A stretch of DNA of 59,942 nt. It comes from Thiopseudomonas sp. (GTDB lineage Bacteria > Pseudomonadota > Gammaproteobacteria > Pseudomonadales > Pseudomonadaceae). Numbering within the stretch: position 1 is the stretch's first letter; every line of letters starts with the position of its first letter. The DNA lies in assembly GCA_023228985.1 (NCBI GenBank), contig JALOAC010000015.1:1-59942 (forward strand), written 5' to 3'. Below the pieces are notes generated by a model. It did not search any database, was not told where the DNA came from, and saw nothing but the letters and a program-made list of their open reading frames with translations. Below, one piece after another: positions 1 to 8,896 of this stretch. A program made the translations under genes and the position numbers.

Positions 1-83
1 CACAAGCACCCACACGAATTGCTTGATTAAGATGTTAAAGAACAGTTCAGAGGCTTTGCGCTAAGTGCGTCGCTGCATCTGAG
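1..83 (-). promoter_or_regulatory. 16S rRNA leader with boxA antiterminator
   Basis: Minus-strand leader RNA carrying TGTTCTTTAACA at 33-44, one base from the classical boxA (TGCTCTTTAACA) that binds NusB/S10 for rRNA antitermination. The bases after it (1-30) have the G/T-rich boxC-like character seen just ahead of 16S genes in pseudomonads. The 16S gene itself is not in the window. Confidence 0.8.
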
Positions 84-118
84 GTGGCGTATTATAGAGG
101 CCAATCTTTTTACGTCAA
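84..118 (-). promoter_or_regulatory. rRNA operon promoter (16S gene off the left edge)
   Basis: On the minus strand a -35 TTGACG (113-118) and a perfect -10 TATAAT (91-96) are separated by 16 bp. They are preceded by an A/T-rich UP-element-like stretch (about 122-145) and followed by a GC-rich discriminator. With the boxA at 33-44 downstream this is the layout of a bacterial rRNA promoter. It reads leftward, out of the window, away from tyrS. In P. aeruginosa a tyrosyl-tRNA synthetase gene also sits beside an rRNA operon (from memory). Confidence 0.85.
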
Positions 119-177
119 GGGGTTTTTAAAAATAAATTTATACCGCCCCGTTTTACCAAGACGGCATGCCCTTACCC

Positions 178-1383
178 TCAATTGATCAGCTTCACCTTCG
201 CGAAGCTTTTCTTGCCAGCCTGACAGACATACTCTTTACCCAGCGCGCAAACAAAGTCCTTTTGCACAATCTGCCCGTCCACTTTCACACTGCCGTTTTC
301 TAGCAAATTACGCGCACTGGCGGCATTTTTAACTAAACCTGCCCGATTGAGCACTGCCGCAATAGGTAGCTCATTATCAGCTTGCACTTCTATATAAGGC
401 AGATCTGCAGGCAGCTCACCATCAGCCAATCGATTACCAGCAGACATATGTGCGCTGGCAGCCGCCACATCTCCATGGAAGCGAGCAATAAGCTCGCGCG
501 CTAGCTCGATTTTAATATCACGCGGATTCGCGCCAGCCTGCACGTCTTGCTTAAGCTGCTCAATTTGCCGCATGGATTTAAAGCTAAGCAACTCATAATA
601 GCGCCAGATAAGATCATCTGGCATGGAAACGATTTTATTAAACATCACGCCTGGCGGCTCTTGAATACCTACATAGTTGCCAAGCGATTTGGACATTTTT
701 TTCACCCCGTCCAAACCCTCCAGCAAAGGCACCGTGATAACACATTGCGGCTCCATGCCGTAACTGCGCTGCAATTCACGCCCCATCAGCAAGTTAAACG
801 TCTGATCGGTGCCACCCAACTCAACATCCGCTTTTAATGCAACCGAGTCATAGCCTTGCACCAACGGATACAAAAACTCATGAATCGCAATGGGCTGCTG
901 GCTGGTATAGCGATTATGGAAATCTTCGCGCTCTAGCATGCGCGCCACCGTATAGGTTGAAGCCAATTTAATAAAATCTACCGGCGTCAACTCGTTGAGC
1001 CACGTTGAGTTAAATGCGACCTCAGTTTTTTGCGGGTCAAGGATTTTAAAAACCTGCTCTTTATAGGTCTCAGCATTGGCCAACACTTGCTCGCGACTTA
1101 ATGGTGGACGGGTCGCACTTTTCCCACTCGGGTCACCAATCATGCCGGTAAAATCACCAATCAGAAAAATCACATGATGCCCGAGTTCCTGGAATGCTCT
1201 TAATTTGTTAATCAGCACTGTGTGACCAAGATGCAAGTCTGGCGCAGTTGGGTCAAAGCCCGCTTTAATGCGCAACGGCACGCCTTTACGCAGCTTTTCT
1301 ACCAATTCAGACTCAACCAGCAGGCTCTCTGTTCCTCGTTTAATAATTTCGAGCTGCTCGTCGACTGATACTTTCATTGACAT
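178..1383 (-). CDS. tyrS: tyrosyl-tRNA synthetase
   Basis: Charges tRNA-Tyr with tyrosine in the cytoplasm. The 401-residue protein has the class I Rossmann fold with HLGHT as the HIGH motif (residues 51-55), the KMSKS loop (KKMSKS, near 227) and a C-terminal S4 RNA-binding domain from about residue 335. The reading frame stays open 68 codons further upstream, but that extension is hydrophobic and unlike TyrS. ATG at 1383, or the ATG two codons later, follows an AGGTGAAGGA ribosome site and matches family N-termini. It is transcribed toward the rRNA promoter. The sequence resembles the bacterial TyrZ/TyrS type of pseudomonads. Confidence 0.96.
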   Translation of the reverse strand: MSMKVSVDEQLEIIKRGTESLLVESELVEKLRKGVPLRIKAGFDPTAPDLHLGHTVLINKLRAFQELGHHVIFLIGDFTGMIGDPSGKSATRPPLSREQVLANAETYKEQVFKILDPQKTEVAFNSTWLNELTPVDFIKLASTYTVARMLEREDFHNRYTSQQPIAIHEFLYPLVQGYDSVALKADVELGGTDQTFNLLMGRELQRSYGMEPQCVITVPLLEGLDGVKKMSKSLGNYVGIQEPPGVMFNKIVSMPDDLIWRYYELLSFKSMRQIEQLKQDVQAGANPRDIKIELARELIARFHGDVAAASAHMSAGNRLADGELPADLPYIEVQADNELPIAAVLNRAGLVKNAASARNLLENGSVKVDGQIVQKDFVCALGKEYVCQAGKKSFAKVKLIN

Positions 1384-1642
1384 AAGTCCTTCACCTACAT
1401 TTTTATTCGTTAAAATCAAAACACAAGATTCATTTAAAACTAATTTGATAAACGCTTGTCCCATGCCTTTCATAGACTTGCGCCTTAAGCAAAACCACCA
1501 TAACAGAAGCGACCAACCTAGAAAAAGATATAACAAACACCCATTGTCATCTGTTTTTATTGTCTTTATCGAAGATAATCCTTGCAACTAGTATGTTTTG
1601 CTTATACTTTACCAGTTATTTTTACACAACCTATTAATTATT

Positions 1643-3073
1643 ATGACTACAGAACATATTCCTACTGCGCCTACGGGCGAGCTGTCTTACCCCAAAAACA
1701 GACTACTTGCAGCCAGCGGAATCACAGCCTTGCTGTGTTTTACCTTAATGGTTTACCCGTCGCGCCAAGTTGAAGCCAAGAAAACCTTTCTTGACGTGTC
1801 TTCTGAAGAAGTCTCCTACACCGACGAACAAGCTGATTTTTTTGATGATCTCGACTCCGGTATTATCAATGTAGATTACAGTCTTGGTGATGAGTCAACA
1901 GACAAGCTGCTACAGCCCACAGCTGAAATAGTCGAGACCGCCGAAACAACTGAAGCTGAACAAGACGCGCAACAAACTGTAGTTGTAAAAAGCGGTGATA
2001 CCTTATCAAGCATTTTCTCCAATGTCGGTTTAAGCAACACTGTTTTGATGGGAATCCTTGAGCAAGCGCCTAAAGCCAAACGCTTTACCAATCTTAAAAT
2101 AAATCAAAAACTGATATTTACTTTCAACATTGACGGCACGCTTAAAGAGCTGACTAGCGATATCAGTCCATTAAAAAGCATACATATAGCGCACACTGAA
2201 GAGAACAATACGTACAGCTTCAGCGAACAAATCAAGCAAACGTCAACAGAACAACAATTTGCTTCTGGCACCATCACTCAGACCCTTCTAGGCGCAACAA
2301 AAGAAGCCGGACTACCTTACAAACTCACTTTAGATCTGGCTAATATCTTTGGCTATGATATTGATTTTGCGCAAGATTTAAGAAAAGGCGACAGCTTCGG
2401 CGTTGTCTATGAGCAGAAGAAGATAGACGACAAAGTCGTCAGTAGCGGTAACATTTTAGCGGCCAAATTTACCAACAAAGGCAAAACCTATACCGCCGTA
2501 CGCTATACCAACAAACAGGGCTACACTAGCTATTACGATGCTAATGGTGGTAGTACATTAAAAGCGTTTATTCGCACTCCTGTTGATTTCAGCCGCATCA
2601 GCTCAAAATTCAATTTAGGGCGCAAACACCCAGTACTTAACACTATCCGCGCCCATAAAGGGGTCGATTACGCCGCACCTACTGGCACACCAGTGAAGGC
2701 TACCGGTGACGGCAAGGTGATAGTTGCCGGCGCGCGCGGCGGATACGGCAATACAGTTATTATTCAGCACGGCAACAAATACCGCACCGTTTATGCCCAT
2801 CTTAGAGGCTTCGCCAAAGGCGTACGCAGCGGTACTCAGGTAAAACAGGGGCAAATTATTGCTTATGTTGGAACCACCGGCTTATCAACTGGACCACACC
2901 TGCATTATGAATTTCAGGTTAATGGCGTACACGTTGATCCACTCAGCCATACACTACCCGCAGCAGACCCTATTCCAAAAAACGAGCTTGCTCGTTTCAA
3001 GCAACAAGCAGCTCCTCATCTAGCTATGCTTGAGCAAAGCAATACGCAGATTGCGATGGCTGATAAAGAGTAA
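1643..3073 (+). CDS. M23 family murein endopeptidase (MepM-like, OapA/LysM + peptidase)
   Basis: Probable periplasmic peptidoglycan DD-endopeptidase that cuts cross-links during wall growth. The protein is about 476 residues: an N-terminal membrane segment (around residues 18-40), an acidic linker, an OapA/LysM-like region (VVVKSGDTLSSIF, about 116-165), a middle domain, and a C-terminal M23 domain with the zinc motifs HKGVDYA and GPHLHYE. The chosen start is ATG 1643, because the upstream frame only offers a TTG without a ribosome site. It is followed 5 bp later by anmK, and the pair links peptidoglycan cleavage with anhydro-MurNAc recycling. It corresponds to the M23 protein next to tyrZ in P. 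aeruginosa. Confidence 0.9.
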   Translation: MTTEHIPTAPTGELSYPKNRLLAASGITALLCFTLMVYPSRQVEAKKTFLDVSSEEVSYTDEQADFFDDLDSGIINVDYSLGDESTDKLLQPTAEIVETAETTEAEQDAQQTVVVKSGDTLSSIFSNVGLSNTVLMGILEQAPKAKRFTNLKINQKLIFTFNIDGTLKELTSDISPLKSIHIAHTEENNTYSFSEQIKQTSTEQQFASGTITQTLLGATKEAGLPYKLTLDLANIFGYDIDFAQDLRKGDSFGVVYEQKKIDDKVVSSGNILAAKFTNKGKTYTAVRYTNKQGYTSYYDANGGSTLKAFIRTPVDFSRISSKFNLGRKHPVLNTIRAHKGVDYAAPTGTPVKATGDGKVIVAGARGGYGNTVIIQHGNKYRTVYAHLRGFAKGVRSGTQVKQGQIIAYVGTTGLSTGPHLHYEFQVNGVHVDPLSHTLPAADPIPKNELARFKQQAAPHLAMLEQSNTQIAMADKE

Positions 3074-3078
3074 ACTCG

Positions 3079-4170
3079 GTGCTCAAATACATAGGCATAA
3101 TGTCAGGCACCAGTTTGGATGGGCTTGACATATGCCTAGTGGAAATAAACAGCACGATACAGCTCATCGATAGCACCTATCTCGATTTCCCCTCCGAGCT
3201 GCGCCAAGAACTTTTACAACTTTGCTCCCCCACACATAACGAACTTGAACGCCTATCGCTGGCTGAACAACAGTGGGTCAGACTCGCTGCTCAAGGTGTT
3301 AAGCAACTGTTACAGCAGCAAAGCCTTACAGCAACTGATATCACGGGCATTGGCAGTCACGGGCAAACTATTCGTCACCACCCAGAATTAGGTTTCAGCG
3401 TACAAATTGGTGCTCCCGCTTTGTTAGCCGAGCTTACTAACATCAGTGTCGTCAGTCATTTTCGTCAACGTGATATCGCTGCAGGTGGTCAAGGCGCACC
3501 GCTTGTCCCAGCCTTCCATGAGTGGGTATTTAAACCAGACGCACGCAGCAAAGCGATCGTCAATATCGGCGGCTTTAGTAATATCACTTTTTTAAACGCT
3601 AACTTACCTACCACCGGCTTTGATTGCGGTCCTGGCAATGCGTTACTCGATGCTTGGATACAGCAGCATCAGCAGCAGTTATACGACAAAAATGGCGCAT
3701 GGGCTGCATCGGGTACGCTCTCAGACAGGCTTTTAAAGCAGTTGCTACAGGCTGATTTCTTCCATCAGCAAGGGCCTAAAAGCACCGGGCGCGAATTATT
3801 TAACCTACCCTGGCTAGCACAACAACTAAGCAGTTTTCCTGAACTATCTGCCGCTGATGTGCAATGCACGTTGGTAGAACTAACCGCTACTGCTATTAGT
3901 CGAGCCGTTCAGCAACACTCACAGGCTGTGCAGGAGCTTTGGGTGTGTGGTGGTGGCGCGCACAACGGTTATTTACTCAAACGACTCAGCACGCATTTGC
4001 CCAACACTAAGGTCGGCGTAACCGACGAACAGGGTGTGCCAGCAGACTGGATGGAAGCCATGGCTTTTGCTTGGCTCGCTTACTGCTGTTTAACCAAGCA
4101 GCCTGCTAATTTGCCTGAGGTGACTGGCGCCCAAGGACCTAGAGTATTAGGTGCTATTTACCCAGCCTAG
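3079..4170 (+). CDS. anmK: anhydro-N-acetylmuramic acid kinase
   Basis: Phosphorylates and opens 1,6-anhydro-MurNAc to MurNAc-6-phosphate in cell wall recycling. The 363-residue length is usual. Family motifs are visible: GIMSGTSLDGLD at residues 6-17, GSHGQTIRH near 95, NIGGFSNITF near 164 and a glycine-rich CGGGAHN near 290 of the sugar kinase/actin fold. The start is GTG at 3079, since the next in-frame ATG would cut into the phosphate-binding motif. It lies 5 bp behind the M23 endopeptidase, suggesting one transcript, and overlaps the 3' end of the convergent erpA by 4 bp. Confidence 0.95.
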   Translation: MLKYIGIMSGTSLDGLDICLVEINSTIQLIDSTYLDFPSELRQELLQLCSPTHNELERLSLAEQQWVRLAAQGVKQLLQQQSLTATDITGIGSHGQTIRHHPELGFSVQIGAPALLAELTNISVVSHFRQRDIAAGGQGAPLVPAFHEWVFKPDARSKAIVNIGGFSNITFLNANLPTTGFDCGPGNALLDAWIQQHQQQLYDKNGAWAASGTLSDRLLKQLLQADFFHQQGPKSTGRELFNLPWLAQQLSSFPELSAADVQCTLVELTATAISRAVQQHSQAVQELWVCGGGAHNGYLLKRLSTHLPNTKVGVTDEQGVPADWMEAMAFAWLAYCCLTKQPANLPEVTGAQGPRVLGAIYPA

Positions 4171-4520
4171 ACCGAGAAAGATGAACCACAACCACAGGTC
4201 GTGGTTGCATTGGGGTTATTAATAATAAAACGCGACCCCTCAAGACCTTCAGTGTAATCCACTTCAGCACCTGCCAAATACTGAAAACTCATCGGATCAA
4301 CCACCAATCTAACGCCTTCGCGATATACCACAGTATCATCTTCAGCAAGTTCTTCATCGAAGGTAAAGCCATACTGGAAACCAGAACAGCCACCGCCAGT
4401 GATAAATACGCGCAGCATCAGACGCTCATTGCCTTCTTCATCAATTAGGTTCTTAACTTTCTGGGCGGCCACCTCGGTAAAATGCATGGCTACCGTTGGC
4501 TCGAATGATTCAACACTCAT
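4167..4520 (-). CDS. erpA: iron-sulfur cluster insertion protein ErpA
   Basis: A-type Fe-S carrier that delivers clusters to enzymes such as IspG/IspH. The 117-residue protein has the three cluster cysteines: one in GGGCSGFQYGF and two in the C-terminal CGCGSSFS (C-x-C). The start ATG 4520 is consistent with family length. It is convergent with anmK and overlaps its stop. The order argC, erpA, anmK, M23, tyrS agrees with P. aeruginosa. Confidence 0.95.
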   Translation of the reverse strand: MSVESFEPTVAMHFTEVAAQKVKNLIDEEGNERLMLRVFITGGGCSGFQYGFTFDEELAEDDTVVYREGVRLVVDPMSFQYLAGAEVDYTEGLEGSRFIINNPNATTTCGCGSSFSV

Positions 4521-4584
4521 AGTTTATGTCTCACTAAAAAACTTTTGTATATCCTATCAAATTAGTCAAGTATTTGCACTGCTT

Positions 4585-5619
4585 TTATGGCATTAATGCA
4601 GGAGCGTGCAAACCCAGCCTTTCATCTAGAGCAAACATAATATTCATATTCTGCACGGCTTGACCGGAAGCGCCCTTCACGAGGTTATCGATGGCCGACA
4701 AAATCACCACTTTGGCGCCATTTTCTGGGCGCTGCACAGCAATGCGACACATATTAGAACCCTTGACGCTGCGTGTTTGCGGGAGCATTCCTGCAGGCAG
4801 CACATCGACAAAGGGCTCATCAGCATAACGTTGCTCGAACAGCTGCTGCACATCAACAGCTTGATCAATGTCAGCGGTATAGAGCGTGGCGTGAATCCCA
4901 CGAATCATCGGCACTAAATGCGGCACAAAGGTAACTTGCATAGCTTGCTGAGCAGCACGTGAGAGACCTTGCTCAATCTCAGGCAAGTGACGGTGTCCGT
5001 TTACGGCGTAAGCCATTACGTTCTCGGTGGCCTCACAGAATAATGAGCCCAACTTGGTTCCGCGACCCGCACCACTAACCCCTGAAACACAGCTTGCGAT
5101 TAAATGCTGGCCATTCAACAGGCCCTGCTCGGCTAAGGGTAAAAAGCCCAGTTGCACGGCGGTAGGGTAACAGCCGGGGACAGCGATTAAGCGTGCACCT
5201 TTGATGCTCTCTCGATTCACTTCAGGTAAACCGTAAACCGCTTGGCTCATTAGCTGCGGTGCGCCATGGGCTTGGCCGTACCACTTCTCCCACAGTGCAA
5301 TATCCTCTAAGCGAAAATCAGCCGACAGATCAATCACTCGGGTTCCGGTTGCCAGAATGTCTGCGGCCATGCCGTGCGCAACACCATGCGGAGTGGCAAA
5401 AAATACGACGTCACAGGATCCTAGCTCTTGCGCACTGGGATTGCTGAATTTTAGATCATCATAGTAGCCACGTAAATTTGGGTACATATCCACCACGGAT
5501 ACGCCTTCTTCGGTACGCGAGGTAATTATTTCTACCTGCGCCTGCGGATGCTGCGACAAAATGCGTAACAGCTCCACGCCTGTGTAGCCGGTACCCCCGA
5601 TAATAGCGACCTTTATCAT
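4585..5619 (-). CDS. argC: N-acetyl-gamma-glutamyl-phosphate reductase
   Basis: NADPH-dependent third step of arginine biosynthesis, forming N-acetylglutamate semialdehyde. The 344-residue protein starts with the dinucleotide-binding motif GGTGYTGVELLR and carries the active-site cysteine in VPGCYPTAV (about residue 150) and the HRHLPEIEQ motif. The start is ATG 5619, seven bases after GAGG; two GTG codons upstream are in frame but too near the ribosome site. The partner argB lies in the same window at 56412, so arg genes are scattered, as is usual in pseudomonads. Confidence 0.96.
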   Translation of the reverse strand: MIKVAIIGGTGYTGVELLRILSQHPQAQVEIITSRTEEGVSVVDMYPNLRGYYDDLKFSNPSAQELGSCDVVFFATPHGVAHGMAADILATGTRVIDLSADFRLEDIALWEKWYGQAHGAPQLMSQAVYGLPEVNRESIKGARLIAVPGCYPTAVQLGFLPLAEQGLLNGQHLIASCVSGVSGAGRGTKLGSLFCEATENVMAYAVNGHRHLPEIEQGLSRAAQQAMQVTFVPHLVPMIRGIHATLYTADIDQAVDVQQLFEQRYADEPFVDVLPAGMLPQTRSVKGSNMCRIAVQRPENGAKVVILSAIDNLVKGASGQAVQNMNIMFALDERLGLHAPALMP

Positions 5620-5765
5620 CACCACACCTCAAGAACTGAGCAAAATTTATATTTGCAAGATGAATACTGAGTTACAACGTACTACTATAGTAACAAGATT
5701 CCCAAGTTAGCAGCGCAATTAATCCCTAGGGATTTGCTTTAAATCTCGTACTGGAGCTACACCTA

Positions 5766-6194
5766 ATGACCTATCTTTGGCTAAAAGCCTTACACATCAT
5801 CGCGGTAATTTGCTGGTTTGCCGGTTTGTTTTATCTGCCTAGACTCTTTGTTTATCATGCTTCTAGCGATGACCAAGTCAGTCACGAGCGTTTCTGCACT
5901 ATGGAGCGCAAACTTTACCGCGGCATTATGCACCCTTCCATGGTTGCCACGGTAATTTTTGCTGTCAGCATGCTGTACATGAATCCCGCCTTACTCAAAA
6001 TGCCCTGGATGCATATAAAAATCACCCTTGGTTGCTTGCTGATTGTTTATCATTTTTCGCTGGGCATGTTTCTCAAACGCTTTGCCACCCAAGCTAACAG
6101 CAAATCCCATGTATTTTACCGCTGGTATAACGAACTACCGGTCATTTTTTTGTTGGCAATCGTATTTTTAGCCATCTTAAAGCCCAGCTTTTAA
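5766..6194 (+). CDS. hemJ: HemJ-type protoporphyrinogen IX oxidase
   Basis: Membrane enzyme of haem synthesis (formerly UPF0093) oxidising protoporphyrinogen IX. The 142-residue protein has four hydrophobic segments. The conserved histidine in KALHIIAVICWFAGLFYLPRL (residue 10 region) and the lysine of MHIKITLG (near residue 83) are in place. A GGAG ribosome site lies about ten bases before the ATG. The upstream intergenic region with divergent argC (5620-5765) is A/T-rich and presumably holds both promoters. Confidence 0.9.
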   Translation: MTYLWLKALHIIAVICWFAGLFYLPRLFVYHASSDDQVSHERFCTMERKLYRGIMHPSMVATVIFAVSMLYMNPALLKMPWMHIKITLGCLLIVYHFSLGMFLKRFATQANSKSHVFYRWYNELPVIFLLAIVFLAILKPSF

Positions 6195-6220
6195 ATAGAC
6201 GCTGCAGCGTAGTGAATTCA

Positions 6221-7696
6221 TCAGCCTGCATGCACAGTACGATTAGCGGCCCAGTTGCGCAAAGCTGTTAACTCCTCAGCCATCAACACAGCTAATGGTA
6301 CTGTACGCTGCAGCATTTCCACGAGCAACTGCTGCCCTACATCCACTTGCCGTGCTTGCGCCGCATACAGCGCAGAGACCACCGCTTGTTCAATTTCAGC
6401 GCCTGAGTAGCCCTCTGTCAGCATCGCCAGTTCCGGCAGGTTGAAATACTGCAACGCCTGTTCACGCCGCTCAAGGTGAATGCGGAAGATTTCTTCGCGT
6501 ACTTTAGGCTCTGGTAAATCAACAAAAAATATCTCATCAAAACGACCCTTGCGCATTAATTCAGGCGGTAAGCGCTTGATCACGTTCGCCGTAGCCACCA
6601 CGAATACAGGTGTTTTTCGCTCTGCCATCCAGGTTAGTAAGGTGCCTAAAATTCGCTGACTAACCCCGCCATCCAACTCACCTGTAGCCAAACCCTTCTC
6701 TAGTTCATCCATCCAGAGCACACAGGGTGACATCCGCTCAGCCAAAGCCAAGGCCTCGCGTAAATTGCGTTCTGTCTCACCAAAAAATTTGTTATATAGC
6801 GTGGCGAAATCCAAGCGCAATAAAGGCAAACCCCATAACCCTGCTACGGCTTTGGCTGCCAAACTTTTACCACTACCCTGCGCACCTAGCAGCAACACAC
6901 CCTTGGGCATATCCTGCATATTATTGGCCATAAACGCAGCCTGACGCTCTGCCAGCCAACGCTTAAGATTAACCAGCCCGCCGACGTCAGCAAAACGCGC
7001 CACATCGGCTTCATAGGTCAGCACATCGTCCAGATCCAGCAGCTGAAATTTAGCTTTATTAAGTTCTGGCAAGTCTTCTTGAGTGATAGCACCGTCATCA
7101 CAAATAATGCTGCGCGCTAAAATACGCGCATCCGCGTGGCTTAAACCACGCAGGTTTTTAACCACTTGCTGCATTGTTTTAGTATCTGAGCGCACACGCA
7201 CGCCACGATTTTTCTGACTCCAGTTGGCCGCTTCCTCGCGCACAATGGCTAGCAGCTCATCTTCGCTGGGCAAGGCTAAGTTAAAGCGTGCAGCATAACG
7301 CTGTACTTCAACCGGTAGCTTTAACGCATGGGATACTAAAATTAGCGTTGGCTTATGCACTCCCTCTGCTATCGCAATATCCTTAATTAGACGCACAATC
7401 AAAGGGTTATCTTGCCAGTAAGGATGCAAATCGAAAAAAACGTACATGCCGTCTTGCAAGTCAGCTTTTACATAACGCAAAGCCGCTTCCACCTCATGAG
7501 CACTTTCTATGCGACTGCCCTTAAAATCCATTCTGCGCATACCCTCGGTAATTGACCAAACCACCAAGCTAGTACCGCGCTGTACTGCCACAGAGGTTAG
7601 CGTTTCCAGCACCCTTAATTCATCCCATGACTCTATGGCTACTAGACGCACCTTTGCATCGAGCACTAACTGCAAGTCTCTGATATCGTTTTTCAT
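6221..7696 (-). CDS. AAA+ ATPase (Ycf46-like)
   Basis: The 491-residue protein has an N-terminal half without a clear catalytic motif and a C-terminal AAA+ domain: Walker A GAQGSGKS (near residue 260), Walker B VLWMDELEKG, sensor 1 ATAN, an arginine finger region RKGRFDEIFFVDLP and a C-terminal lid (SGAEIEQAVVSAL). It resembles chloroplast Ycf46 and the FtsH/p97-like ATPases of pseudomonads; its substrate is unknown. The start is ATG 7696, placed about eight bases behind AAAGGA; the earlier ATG at 7705 overlaps that site. It sits head to head with the HIT gene. Confidence 0.85.
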   Translation of the reverse strand: MKNDIRDLQLVLDAKVRLVAIESWDELRVLETLTSVAVQRGTSLVVWSITEGMRRMDFKGSRIESAHEVEAALRYVKADLQDGMYVFFDLHPYWQDNPLIVRLIKDIAIAEGVHKPTLILVSHALKLPVEVQRYAARFNLALPSEDELLAIVREEAANWSQKNRGVRVRSDTKTMQQVVKNLRGLSHADARILARSIICDDGAITQEDLPELNKAKFQLLDLDDVLTYEADVARFADVGGLVNLKRWLAERQAAFMANNMQDMPKGVLLLGAQGSGKSLAAKAVAGLWGLPLLRLDFATLYNKFFGETERNLREALALAERMSPCVLWMDELEKGLATGELDGGVSQRILGTLLTWMAERKTPVFVVATANVIKRLPPELMRKGRFDEIFFVDLPEPKVREEIFRIHLERREQALQYFNLPELAMLTEGYSGAEIEQAVVSALYAAQARQVDVGQQLLVEMLQRTVPLAVLMAEELTALRNWAANRTVHAG

Positions 7697-7785
7697 TGCT
7701 AGCATCCTTTTAACTAAACTGTCTGGCTCAATCGGCCATAGGTAGTTAAACTCATTGGGTATTTTATCTGGACAGGGGTAAATTG

Positions 7786-8124
7786 ATGGATTGTTTATTT
7801 TGTAAAATTACCGCTGGCGAAATACCAGCCAAAAAAATCTATGAAGACGAGCTTGTGATCGCTTTTTATGATATCGCGCCGCAAGCTCCGGTACATTTTT
7901 TAGTTATCCCCAAAAAACACATCAGCACCTTAAACGATTTAACTGAAGCTGATCGTGAGCTGGCTGGGCATATTTTATACACGGCACAGCGTTTAGCCAA
8001 CGAACTGGGCTGCGAGCAAGGTTATCGAGTAACGATGAATTGTAACGAGCTTGGCGGGCAAACTGTTTATCATATACACATGCATGTACTGGGTCAGCGT
8101 CAGTTGACTTGGCCGCCAGGCTAA
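7786..8124 (+). CDS. HIT family nucleotide hydrolase (HinT-like)
   Basis: Probable purine nucleoside phosphoramidase/AMP-lysine hydrolase. The 112-residue protein has the catalytic HIT triad HIHMHV (near residue 96) and the N-terminal CLFCKI zinc-like pair of HinT proteins. ATG 7786 follows AGGGG; the TTG immediately before it (7783) is less likely. It lies 32 bp upstream of coq7 on the same strand, as in P. aeruginosa. Confidence 0.92.
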   Translation: MDCLFCKITAGEIPAKKIYEDELVIAFYDIAPQAPVHFLVIPKKHISTLNDLTEADRELAGHILYTAQRLANELGCEQGYRVTMNCNELGGQTVYHIHMHVLGQRQLTWPPG

Positions 8125-8156
8125 ACAGTTTTTCTCCACACAAAAGGTTTTAAGTT

Positions 8157-8807
8157 ATGTTTACACAACGTCACTATTCTCTGGCCGATCGCTTAACGCA
8201 ACAAGCCGATGCCCTACTGCGCACGCTAGTTCCATCCAGTTGCCAAGCAGCACGCCCTTCACCTGCCCTCGCGCATAGCGAAGACACCAGCCTTGATGTC
8301 GCCGACAAAAAGCACATCGCAGGCTTAATGCGGGTTAATCATACCGGTGAGGTATGCGCGCAAGCACTTTACCAAGGCCAAGCACTGACCGCGCGCCGCG
8401 AAGAAATACGTGAAGCGATGGAGCAGGCGGCTGCCGAAGAAATTGATCACTTGGTTTGGTGTGAAGAGCGCCTTAAACAACTGGGCAGTCATACCAGCAT
8501 GCTCAACCCTCTGTTCTATGGCTTATCCTTTGCCATAGGTGCGGGCGCTGGAGCTATTAGCGATAAGATCAGTCTAGGCTTTGTTGCTGCAACCGAAGAT
8601 CAGGTGTGCAAGCATCTGGACGACCATCTTGGTCAAATTCCCATGACCGACGGTAAAAGCCGCGCTATCTTGCAACAAATGCGTATTGATGAAGAAGAGC
8701 ACTCAACCAATGCCATTGCTGCAGGCGGTTTACGCTTTCCTGCACCGGTTAAAGTCGGCATGAGCTTGCTGGCTAAGGTAATGACCACTTCCACGTATCG
8801 CATCTAA
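8157..8807 (+). CDS. coq7: 2-nonaprenyl-3-methyl-6-methoxy-1,4-benzoquinol hydroxylase
   Basis: Di-iron monooxygenase performing the last hydroxylation of ubiquinone synthesis at the membrane face. The 216-residue protein has the EXXH pattern of ferritin-like carboxylate ligands: MRVNHTGEVCAQALY, AAAEEIDHLVWC and MRIDEEEHSTNA. The N-terminal 50 residues are the usual variable extension. The gene ends in a 90-bp convergent gap with speD. Confidence 0.95.
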   Translation: MFTQRHYSLADRLTQQADALLRTLVPSSCQAARPSPALAHSEDTSLDVADKKHIAGLMRVNHTGEVCAQALYQGQALTARREEIREAMEQAAAEEIDHLVWCEERLKQLGSHTSMLNPLFYGLSFAIGAGAGAISDKISLGFVAATEDQVCKHLDDHLGQIPMTDGKSRAILQQMRIDEEEHSTNAIAAGGLRFPAPVKVGMSLLAKVMTTSTYRI

Positions 8808-8843
8808 TATTGCCAAAAACCTGAATGGGCATGGAAAGCAAAA

Positions 8844-8873
8844 ACAATGATGTTGTTGTGCAACACCATTGTC
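8844..8873. terminator. hairpin between convergent coq7 and speD
   Basis: An imperfect inverted repeat of about 12 bp per arm (ACAATGATGTTG / CAACACCATTGT) in the only gap between the two convergent genes. There is no long T-run on either side, so function as an intrinsic terminator is possible but not certain. Confidence 0.4.
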
Positions 8874-8896
8874 TAGCTAACTGCCGATACTAAAAC

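Noticed and set aside
1384..1587. N-terminal extension of tyrS by 68 codons
   Set aside because: Hydrophobic, without similarity to TyrS, while ATG 1383 has a ribosome site and family-like N-terminus.
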